Shown one piece after another: positions 1 through 5,082 of a DNA stretch of 5,082 nucleotides. Each line of letters begins with the position of its first letter. Position 1 is the first letter of the stretch. The stretch covers positions 1 to 5,082 of the forward strand of contig JANYAL010000084.1 of assembly GCA_025361325.1 (NCBI GenBank), read 5' to 3'. Below the pieces are notes generated by a model. It was given only the letters and a program-made list of their open reading frames with translations, ran no database searches and was not told where the DNA came from. This stretch comes from Bacteroidota bacterium (GTDB taxonomy: Bacteria; Bacteroidota; Bacteroidia; Chitinophagales; Chitinophagaceae). Made by a program: the position numbers and the translations under genes.

Positions 1-1
1 T

Positions 2-160
2 GATATAGATGAATTTAAAAATGAAGAACTGGTCTGTTACTGTAGGAGTGGCCAGCGCAGTATGCAGGCCTGCCTCATGCTCGAAACATATGGATTTAAC
101 AACGTAAAGAATCTTGCCGGTGGCATGCTGGAATGGCAGCACAAGTTTGGGGGGATTTAG
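2..160 (+). CDS. Rhodanese-domain sulfurtransferase, C-terminal end (partial)
   Basis: This open frame enters from the left edge and ends at a TAG stop, giving the last 52 residues of a protein whose start is outside the window. The active-site loop C-R-S-G-Q-R (C-x4-R, residues 14-19 of the visible part, followed by Ser) is the rhodanese cysteine loop that carries a persulfide; six-residue loops of this kind are typical of sulfurtransferases. Further on, the stretch L-A-G-G-M-L-E-W matches the conserved end of rhodanese domains (N-L-x-G-G-x-x-x-W). The domain therefore lies at the extreme C-terminus. It could be a small single-domain rhodanese or the tail of a ThiF/MoeB/HesA-type adenylyltransferase-rhodanese fusion; the visible part cannot decide. 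It converges on the receptor gene, with only 47 bp between the two stop codons and no convincing terminator there. Confidence 0.9.
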   Translation, partial: DIDEFKNEELVCYCRSGQRSMQACLMLETYGFNNVKNLAGGMLEWQHKFGGI

Positions 161-207
161 TAATCCTAAGTTTTTAGTTATGTAGAATACACTAATAGAT
201 CACTGGA

Positions 208-2370
208 TCAGAACCTCAAATTTAATCCAAGCAACCAGTTGAACCCCGCCATAGGATAATAATAATTTTCATTTACCACATTCCCATTGTAGATGTAATT
301 ATAACTGTACCCACTGGGTTCATATTTTTTATTGAGAACATTGTTCAGTTGCAGGATAATATTCATTTGTTTTAACACTTTGCTTACCACACCATATGAA
401 AGTCTGATATTTTCCAGGAAATAGGGGTTTAGGCTACCGGACCTTTGTTCTGTATTGTCCAGGAATTGTCTGCTCACATATTTTGAAAGGAAACTCACCT
501 CGCTGTTTTGAAGCGGTATAAAGTTCAGAGATGCACTACCAACAACAGCCGGGGAAAAGGAGATCGATGTGCCGGAAAAAAACCTGGTTTGCTGCCCCCC
601 GTTATCATAGTCATCCAGATACGCTGTATAATTTCTGATTTTGTTCTCACTGAATGTGAGATTGCCATTCACATTCATCCAAGTTGTGATCGTTGCCCTA
701 CCCTGCATTTCAATACCAGCCCTGTAGCTGTTGGGGATATTGGTACGCGTATAGGCTCCTACGTCATTTATTTTCCCTGTCAGAACCAGTTGATCGCGGT
801 ATATCATATAATAAAGACCGGCTCCAAATGAATAATCCTTACCCTTTTTTTCAATTCCACATTCCAGGTCATAGAGCTTCTCCGGCTTTGGTTGCTGTGC
901 AGGACTGGCTTCATAATCATCACGGATGGGTTCCTTGGCCGCCAGGGCAATGGAAGCATAGGCCTGCCAGCCTTTATCGGTGTATGTCAGTCCCAGTTTG
1001 GGATTGAAAAAAGTAAAGTTTTTACTGATCCGTATTGCAGGATTTGATTCGAAACCATTGATCACATAATTCACATTCCTGAACTGGGCATCTGCAAAAT
1101 ATTGCCAATGAACTTTCCATTCCTTCGTCCATTTCGCAAAAAAAGAAAGGTCATTCTTGTGGGCATCCAGGTCATACCAGTGATAATGGGCGGGCACTGC
1201 AGCCTGAACCTGTGCCCAGATCACTTCTCCATAATGATTGCCATCATACCCGTTCCATCCGCCTCCTAATATCAGGCTGTTCTTTTCTTTCTGATATTGC
1301 ATGGAAAAGATCGTTCCATAAAAATCATTATCCAGCCATAGCCTTCTGACCAGGTCGGTGTTCTTCATGGTATCTATGCCGTTGAAATATACCGGTAAGC
1401 CATAATCAGAGAGGTTTGCTCCTGCTTTATACTCTTCATAATAACCCCGTCCTTTGGTAAAGAAAAGAGCCAGGTTACCCTTCCAGTTATCATTGAATTT
1501 GTGGTTAAAAAATAGTTGATAATGGGTTTGAATATAATTGTCGGTCTCATTATCATACGGTGTCCCCGGTTTCTCTGTTCCGTTCGAATTATAGGTTCTT
1601 AGGCTGTCCAGCAAATAGCCGGGTACACCGTTCCAGGCCTGGTAGGTCCGTTCCTTTCCTGAAAAAATGTTCAGCCGGATGGAATTCCTTTCTGAAACAT
1701 AGGCCGTACTGAAATATCCGGACCGCAGGTTGGACGTAGCTCTGTCGATATAGCCATCACTCCTGATACTGCTTAACCTGCCATCTATTGTAAAATGTTC
1801 GCCGATAATGCCTGTTCCGAACTGAATGTTATTCTTCATGGTTTGGAAAGAACCGTAACTGTTGCTAACTGATACAAATGATCTGCTGTTCACTTCATTG
1901 GTGGAAAGGTTAATGCTGCTCCCGAAAGCACCTGTACCATTAGTGGAAGTGCCAACACCCCGTTGAATCTGTATGCTATTGGCAGAAGATGCAAAATCTG
2001 GGAGGTCAACAAAAAAAGTGCCCTGACTTTCGGCATCATTGTAAGGGATGCCATTGAGGGTCACATTTATCCGGGTTGCGTCCGTTCCCCGGATCCGGAT
2101 GCCGGTATAGCCTACACCATTACCGGCATCTGAATTGATCACTGTGGAAGGGGTCTGACTGAGCAAAAAGGGCAAATCCTGGCCAAGGTTACTTCTCTCT
2201 ATCTCTTTTTTGGAGAGGTTGGTCTTTGCAAATGGTGCAGTCTCTGCAGCTCGCACCGCCTTTACTTCCACCGGTTCAAGAAAACTGGTGTCATTGAACT
2301 TTTTATCCTGTTGGGCATACAGCATGGTGCAGCCAGCACTGAACAGTGCCGCTAATAACAACGTCTTCAT
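208..2370 (-). CDS. TonB-dependent outer-membrane receptor under TPP riboswitch control (probable thiamine or precursor importer)
   Basis: This 720-residue protein has a Sec signal peptide (residues 1-19, cleavage likely after L-Y-A before Q20). A TonB-box-like stretch follows at about 31-40 (P-V-E-V-K-A-V-R). The plug domain covers roughly 34-160, with the typical block R-I-R-G-T-D-A-T-R-I-N-V-T-L-N-G-I-P-Y-N-D near 92-112 and the Q-R-G-V-G-T-S-T-N-G-T-G-A-F-G-S-S-I-N-L motif after it. The remainder is a beta barrel ending in the terminal aromatic residue F that outer-membrane insertion normally needs. There is no N-terminal carboxypeptidase-like domain and no SusD partner next door, so it is a BtuB/FecA-like importer and not a SusC glycan receptor. 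The substrate is inferred from the TPP riboswitch in its leader: thiamine-regulated receptors of this kind (OMPthi) are known in Bacteroidota. Usually a PnuT inner-membrane permease or kinase lies downstream; here the next gene is convergent. The ATG at 2370 fits the signal peptide well. Confidence 0.93.
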   Translation of the reverse strand: MKTLLLAALFSAGCTMLYAQQDKKFNDTSFLEPVEVKAVRAAETAPFAKTNLSKKEIERSNLGQDLPFLLSQTPSTVINSDAGNGVGYTGIRIRGTDATRINVTLNGIPYNDAESQGTFFVDLPDFASSANSIQIQRGVGTSTNGTGAFGSSINLSTNEVNSRSFVSVSNSYGSFQTMKNNIQFGTGIIGEHFTIDGRLSSIRSDGYIDRATSNLRSGYFSTAYVSERNSIRLNIFSGKERTYQAWNGVPGYLLDSLRTYNSNGTEKPGTPYDNETDNYIQTHYQLFFNHKFNDNWKGNLALFFTKGRGYYEEYKAGANLSDYGLPVYFNGIDTMKNTDLVRRLWLDNDFYGTIFSMQYQKEKNSLILGGGWNGYDGNHYGEVIWAQVQAAVPAHYHWYDLDAHKNDLSFFAKWTKEWKVHWQYFADAQFRNVNYVINGFESNPAIRISKNFTFFNPKLGLTYTDKGWQAYASIALAAKEPIRDDYEASPAQQPKPEKLYDLECGIEKKGKDYSFGAGLYYMIYRDQLVLTGKINDVGAYTRTNIPNSYRAGIEMQGRATITTWMNVNGNLTFSENKIRNYTAYLDDYDNGGQQTRFFSGTSISFSPAVVGSASLNFIPLQNSEVSFLSKYVSRQFLDNTEQRSGSLNPYFLENIRLSYGVVSKVLKQMNIILQLNNVLNKKYEPSGYSYNYIYNGNVVNENYYYPMAGFNWLLGLNLRF

Positions 2371-2394
2371 ACCTTTAAATATTGATGCTGAACA

Positions 2395-2512
2395 TCCCGG
2401 GGAGCGTAAGCCGGTTTGAATATGTTTCTTCCTTCGCAGGCATTATCCTGATCAGGTATTCGGGTTTGATCTCAGCCTTGCGCCAATGGCGGTAAGCACC
2501 CCGGAAATTCAA
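2395..2512 (-). promoter_or_regulatory. TPP riboswitch (THI box) in the leader of the TonB-dependent receptor
   Basis: Read on the minus strand, all conserved parts of the TPP aptamer are present in order. These are GGGGTGC (about 2496-2502), a P3 arm (CTT...CGCC-ATT-GGCG...AAG), GGCTGAGATC (2468-2477), ACCCG (2461-2465), and the long conserved block from ACCTGATC through GGATAATGCCTGCG to AAGGAA (2429-2457). P1 can form from TTGAAT (2507-2512) with ATTCAA (2416-2421) plus TTCC with GGAA. P2 is GGGT with ACCC, and P5 is CAGG with CCTG around the ATAATG loop. Downstream, CCCCGG (2397-2402) is perfectly complementary to CCGGGG (2499-2504) and would compete with P1/P2, so I include it as part of the switch. 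The element ends 24 bases before the receptor ATG, and TPP binding should lower receptor expression. The aptamer call is near certain; the switching mechanism is inference. Confidence 0.95.
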
Positions 2513-2536
2513 CTGTTTATAAGAGCTTTAACAGTA

Positions 2537-2544
2537 TAAAGATA
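2537..2544 (-). promoter_or_regulatory. Possible -7 promoter element for the receptor transcript
   Basis: Reading TATCTTTA on the minus strand, this matches the Bacteroidota -7 consensus TAnnTTTG at all but the last base and lies about 25 bases upstream of the P1 stem of the riboswitch, a sensible place for transcription to begin. No TTTG or TTG sits at the expected 19-21 bp upstream, so support is weak. Confidence 0.25.
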
Positions 2545-2617
2545 GTGTACTTTACATTAATTTTATATAATTGTGTATTAAACACATGCCCCTGATCATA
2601 TCATCAAAAACACAGCC

Positions 2618-3337
2618 ATGAAACAAATTATCCTTTCCTTCTTACTCCTAACATCTCTGGCCGCAGTGGCCCAGGGTAATAAGGAAAACACAGATGCCAA
2701 TTCAGTAAAACGTTCCATGACAGGAGATTTTCATTCCATCAGTGTTACTGATGGAATAGACCTTTACATCTCCCAGGGCAGCGAGGAAACGGTTATTATC
2801 AGTTCATCAGATGAAAAATATACAGAACGCTTCAAGACCATTCTGGACAACGGAACCCTGAAGCTGTATTACGACAGTAAGGGTATTAACCTGGGCATCA
2901 ACGGAAAAAAGAAATTGAAAGCCTATATCACTTTTAAGAACCTCGATAAATTGACGGCTACTGGTGGTGCTAATGTAGAGGCTAAGACAAATATTGAAGT
3001 ACCAGTGCTGACCATGAAATTCACCAGTGGTTCTCATTTTAGCGGGCAGGTGAATACCAGTTCACTTATAGTAGATCAGAACAGTGGATCCGGGATCACC
3101 ATATCCGGAAAGTCTGAAAAGATAAATTTGGAGGTAAGTAGTGGCTCCGTTTTCAAAGGATTTGACCTGGCGGTGGATTTTTGTGATGCCAGGGCAAGCA
3201 GCGCGGCCGGTGTGCAGATCACCGTAAACAAGGAATTGAACGCCAAGGCGATCAGCGGTGGCGGTATCAGGTATAAAGGAACCGGGCTCATTAAGGAGAT
3301 CAATGTGAACAGTGGTGGTGTGGTCAAAAAGGCCTAA
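2618..3337 (+). CDS. Secreted head-GIN-domain protein (DUF2807-type), function unknown
   Basis: This 239-residue protein starts with a clear Sec signal peptide (M-K-Q-I-I-L-S-F-L-L-L-T-S-L-A-A-V-A, cleavage likely before Q19). From about residue 38 to 225 it consists of short repeated beta-strand stretches rich in Ser, Gly, Asn and Thr, such as F-H-S-I-S-V-T-D-G-I-D-L-Y-I-S-Q-G, L-T-A-T-G-G-A-N-V and A-I-S-G-G-G-I-R-Y-K-G. These are characteristic of the head GIN domain (PF10988), a right-handed beta-helix-like fold common in Bacteroidota and often labelled putative autotransporter adhesin. Length is normal for a single-domain member. No lipobox cysteine or membrane anchor is visible, so it is probably periplasmic or exported. 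The biochemical role of the family is not established. The gene stands alone: it is divergent from the receptor and tail-to-tail with the esterase. No Shine-Dalgarno sequence precedes the ATG, which is usual in this phylum. Confidence 0.9.
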   Translation: MKQIILSFLLLTSLAAVAQGNKENTDANSVKRSMTGDFHSISVTDGIDLYISQGSEETVIISSSDEKYTERFKTILDNGTLKLYYDSKGINLGINGKKKLKAYITFKNLDKLTATGGANVEAKTNIEVPVLTMKFTSGSHFSGQVNTSSLIVDQNSGSGITISGKSEKINLEVSSGSVFKGFDLAVDFCDARASSAAGVQITVNKELNAKAISGGGIRYKGTGLIKEINVNSGGVVKKA

Positions 3338-3396
3338 AGGAATACAGTCTAAATCATCTAAGGAACAAGCCGGTTATTGCAAACTAAAATTTGAAC

Positions 3397-3502
3397 GAAA
3401 CGGCTCCTACGTTTTAATGAACTCCAGGTAGGCACCCTAACAGCGGGAGGCCGGCAATATTGTGAAGAAAGGATAGCTGGCATTACAACTACTAGCCGTT
3501 TC
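3397..3502. repeat. Nested inverted repeats between convergent genes
   Basis: A perfect 9-bp inverted repeat, gaaacggct at 3397-3405 and agccgtttc at 3494-3502, encloses two further stems: cctac (3406-3410) with gtagg (3428-3432), directly stacked on the outer stem, and gccggc (3450-3455) with gctggc (3476-3481, one G-T wobble). The right arm overlaps the stop codon of the esterase. No T-run follows on either strand, so it is not a standard intrinsic terminator. It may form a branched 3'-UTR structure for either convergent transcript, or be coincidental. No gene was seen in the surrounding gap. Confidence 0.4.
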
Positions 3503-4358
3503 ATTTACCAAATGCCCATATCAGGAACTCCGCCAGGTGCTTGCTCCAGTAAGCCTGGTTATGCTGCCCATTTTCATCCAGAACAAGTGCGATATAGTTT
3601 GAATCTTCCTGATATTTCGATCTAAGCAGTTCAATTAAGTCTTTTGTATCATCAATCACATCAATAATACCATTCTTATTCCGGTCTCCTTTCTCTTCCT
3701 TTTCACCAGCATAGAACCAGCATTTTACAAGCGTATGTTTCCCGGAACTATGCACTTTATTCAACATGATCCTGTCATTTTCATCGGAATATTCCGGCGC
3801 ATGCTCGTCTTTGTCCCTCCACCAGAAAGAACCGGAAAAAATACCTGCCTTGTTGATCAGATCGGGATGATCCCAGGTAATATCAAAAGCAGATAGACCG
3901 CCCAGTGAACACCCTGCAAATACGACCGATTTGAATTTATGCAAAGCGGATCTTTTTAAAATATAGGGGTACAGTTCATCCAAAATGAAAGCACTGTATT
4001 CACCTGCTTTATTCCCCCGTCCCAGGTAATCGGGGTAACCTGCAACACCATACTCCTTAAGCCTGTCACCTGCATGTATACCTGCCACCAGCAGCGGGCT
4101 GATCAGTTTCTTACGGAACAAGCTGTCCATGATCTCCTTCAACCTCAGTTTTTCGATATCCTGTCCGTCATTCAGCAGTAACAGGTTCAGGGAATTCTTA
4201 TCCTGCGGCATGGGAGTCTGGACGATGGTAAGGGTAACGAGGCGTTGCAGGTGAGCACTTTTAATCTCATCATGTTGAAGCTTTATGCTGTGCCTGCAAC
4301 TGATATTCAGTGCCAGAACCAGTAGTATCAACAGCTGCCGGTTAAGATATTTAATCAT
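3501..4358 (-). CDS. Putative esterase, alpha/beta hydrolase (esterase D/enterochelin esterase-like), probable lipoprotein
   Basis: Numbering is from the ATG at 4358 (285 residues); a TTG six bases upstream could extend it by two residues, but ATG is preferred. The N-terminus is hydrophobic (residues 8-20) and ends in L-N-I-S-C, so Cys21 may be a lipidation site, although Asn at -3 is unusual for a lipobox. The nucleophile elbow G-C-S-L-G-G (149-154, Ser151) is the GxSxGG motif of the putative esterase family PF00756. The preceding G-E-Y-S-A-F-I-L-D-E-L-Y-P-Y-I and following F-S-G-S-F-W-W also fit that family. The catalytic His is likely His266 in G-Q-H-N-Q-A-Y-W. The acid residue is not certain; it lies among the acidic residues near 219-237. 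That same region holds D-R-N-K-N-G-I-I-D-V-I-D (225-236), an EF-hand-like calcium loop. The natural substrate is unknown; relatives act on siderophore esters, acyl or feruloyl esters. Transcribed alone from a promoter overlapping that of the tRNA. Confidence 0.85.
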   Translation of the reverse strand: MIKYLNRQLLILLVLALNISCRHSIKLQHDEIKSAHLQRLVTLTIVQTPMPQDKNSLNLLLLNDGQDIEKLRLKEIMDSLFRKKLISPLLVAGIHAGDRLKEYGVAGYPDYLGRGNKAGEYSAFILDELYPYILKRSALHKFKSVVFAGCSLGGLSAFDITWDHPDLINKAGIFSGSFWWRDKDEHAPEYSDENDRIMLNKVHSSGKHTLVKCWFYAGEKEEKGDRNKNGIIDVIDDTKDLIELLRSKYQEDSNYIALVLDENGQHNQAYWSKHLAEFLIWAFGK

Positions 4359-4374
4359 ATCCAAATGTACCGCT

Positions 4375-4406
4375 CAAAGTTTATTATTTGGCAGCAAAAC
4401 TGCAAA
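4375..4406 (-). promoter_or_regulatory. Bacteroidota-type promoter for the esterase gene
   Basis: On the minus strand, TTTG (4403-4406) is followed after exactly 20 bases by AAACTTTG (4375-4382), a seven-of-eight match to the -7 consensus TAnnTTTG. Transcription would start near 4368-4371, giving a leader of about 10-13 bases before the ATG at 4358. It overlaps the tRNA promoter on the opposite strand. Confidence 0.55.
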
Positions 4407-4418
4407 CCGTTACCTTTG
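4387..4418 (+). promoter_or_regulatory. Bacteroidota-type promoter for tRNA-fMet
   Basis: TTTG at 4387-4390, a 20-bp spacer, then TACCTTTG at 4411-4418 is a perfect match to the Bacteroidota consensus TTTG-N19-21-TAnnTTTG. The -7 element ends only three bases before the first base of the mature tRNA, so transcription should start at or within a few bases of the tRNA 5' end. Confidence 0.75.
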
Positions 4419-4421
4419 CAC

Positions 4422-4493
<72 letters not shown>

Positions 4494-4497
4494 CAAC

Positions 4498-4524
4498 AGG
4501 GCTCTGTAAAAAGCCCTTTTTTTA
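4498..4524 (+). terminator. Intrinsic terminator after tRNA-fMet
   Basis: A perfect 6-bp stem, agggct (4498-4503) with agccct (4512-4517), has an 8-base loop and is followed by an uninterrupted run of T (4517-4523). It begins five bases after the tRNA 3' end and should end transcription before era. Confidence 0.88.
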
Positions 4525-4627
4525 TTCTTAGCTGGTTTATGCTAATGAATCTGATCATCTCCTCCTTCTTCCGGCAGCAATGGTAATCAGGCTCATGCAT
4601 TTCGCCCGCCGACGCAAAAAACTTACA

Positions 4628-5082
4628 ATGAAAACCGGTTTTGTAAATATATTCGGCAAACCCAATGCCGGCAAGAGCACGCTTCTGAATGCACTGATGG
4701 GAGAGAAGATGGCCATTGTTTCGCATAAGGTACAAACTACCCGGCACCGTATCAAGACCATACTTACTGAAAAGGACTACCAGATCATCTTCTCGGATAC
4801 ACCCGGAATAATAGAACCGAAATATAAATTGCATGAAAAAATGATGCAGGCTGTTAAGGCAAGCCTGGAAGATGCTGATGTAGCATTGCTGATCACGGAT
4901 GTACGGGAGAACACGGCAGAGAGCCATGCCATATTTTCCGGGCTGCATCTGAAGGTGCCGGCCATTGTGATACTGAACAAGGCAGATACCGTAAATGCCG
5001 AACAACTCAAAACGACTGCTGCATTCTTCAAACAACAACCTTATTGCAAAGAAGTAGTTGCCCTGTCGGCCCTGCAACATAC
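4628..5082 (+). CDS. era: GTPase Era, N-terminal GTPase domain (partial, runs off the right edge)
   Basis: The first 151 codons are visible. The G motifs are all present and in Era-type form: G1 G-K-P-N-A-G-K-S (10-17), switch I with S-H-K-V-Q-T-T-R (32-39), G3 D-T-P-G (57-60), G4 N-K-A-D (117-120) and G5 S-A-L (147-149). The Q-T-T-R block is diagnostic of Era against other TrmE-Era-type GTPases. Era binds the 3' end of 16S rRNA through a C-terminal KH domain and acts in 30S subunit maturation; that domain (the last third of a protein of about 295 residues) lies outside the window. The ATG at 4628 places the P-loop at the usual distance. Two in-frame upstream ATGs (4580 and 4595) would add a basic, unconserved-looking tail and are less likely. 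No Shine-Dalgarno sequence or clear promoter was found in the 103 bases after the tRNA terminator. Confidence 0.96.
   Translation, partial: MKTGFVNIFGKPNAGKSTLLNALMGEKMAIVSHKVQTTRHRIKTILTEKDYQIIFSDTPGIIEPKYKLHEKMMQAVKASLEDADVALLITDVRENTAESHAIFSGLHLKVPAIVILNKADTVNAEQLKTTAAFFKQQPYCKEVVALSALQH

Noticed and set aside
7..20. Lipoprotein signal in the receptor (S-A-G-C at residues 11-14 of the protein at 208-2370)
   Set aside because: The -3 residue is Ser, not a branched aliphatic, and a good Sec cleavage site follows at residue 19; TonB receptors are not normally lipidated. Coordinates given here are approximate protein positions.
161..207. Possible terminator between the rhodanese and receptor stop codons
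   Set aside because: Only 4-bp stems (CTAA/TTAG; GATC/GATC) with no following T-run.
508..1007. Overlapping open frames on the plus strand opposite the receptor gene
   Set aside because: They are antisense to a well-supported beta-barrel coding region, have no recognisable domain and no start signals; they are shadows of the receptor's codon pattern.
2454..2459. Pairing of ATACCT in the aptamer with AGGTAT at the receptor start codon (2369-2374)
   Set aside because: It would hide the start codon when TPP is absent, the opposite of the known direction of TPP control, and six bases can match by chance.
2572..2586. TGTGT-N5-ACACA inverted repeat between the riboswitch and the head-GIN gene
   Set aside because: The arms are only 5 bp in AT-rich DNA; it could be an operator, but nothing else supports that.
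3076..3327. Minus-strand open frame inside the head-GIN gene
   Set aside because: Antisense shadow of low-complexity Ser/Gly-rich coding sequence, with no supporting signals.
3397..3502. Integron attC site
   Set aside because: The inverted-repeat layout and the CCCTAAC string suggested it, but no matching GTTRRRY end or proper R/L box arrangement is present.

Overview
The window looks like ordinary chromosome from a Bacteroidota bacterium, probably near Chitinophagaceae. This rests on Bacteroidota-type promoters (TTTG, 20-bp spacer, TAnnTTTG) around the tRNA, a TonB-dependent receptor ending in a terminal aromatic residue, a head-GIN-domain secreted protein, weak or absent Shine-Dalgarno sequences, and an Era GTPase N-terminus that resembles Chitinophagaceae versions from memory. 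The family-level placement is an inference.

Layout from left to right. (1) At 2-160 (+) is the C-terminal end of a rhodanese-domain sulfurtransferase, cut by the left edge. (2) At 208-2370 (-), convergent with it, is a 720-residue TonB-dependent outer-membrane receptor. Its leader (2395-2512, -) holds a complete TPP (thiamine pyrophosphate) riboswitch aptamer, so the receptor most likely imports thiamine or a thiamine precursor and is switched off when TPP is plentiful. (3) At 2618-3337 (+), divergent, is a secreted head-GIN-domain protein of unknown function. (4) A gene-free gap of 163 bp at 3338-3500 contains a nested set of inverted repeats and no clear T-tract terminator. (5) At 3501-4358 (-) is a probable secreted or lipid-anchored alpha/beta-hydrolase esterase of the esterase D/enterochelin esterase-like family, with an EF-hand-like calcium loop inserted. 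(6) At 4422-4493 (+) is an initiator tRNA-fMet with all three classic initiator hallmarks, followed by a strong intrinsic terminator. (7) From 4628 (+) to the right edge is the GTPase domain of Era, cut off before its KH domain.

How the parts relate. The genes are mostly single transcription units. The strongest functional link is the riboswitch with its receptor; the rhodanese end next to it could belong to a ThiF/MoeB-rhodanese fusion in a thiamine gene cluster lying off the left edge, which is inference. The tRNA-fMet and the esterase are transcribed divergently from promoters that overlap by 20 bp. The tRNA and Era are both translation-related (initiator tRNA; 30S assembly), but a terminator separates them.

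I see no phage, insertion sequence, CRISPR array or clearly undescribed system. The points most worth a second look are the riboswitch expression platform with a competing helix and a six-codon upstream ORF, the overlapping divergent promoters, and the nearly leaderless tRNA transcription unit.
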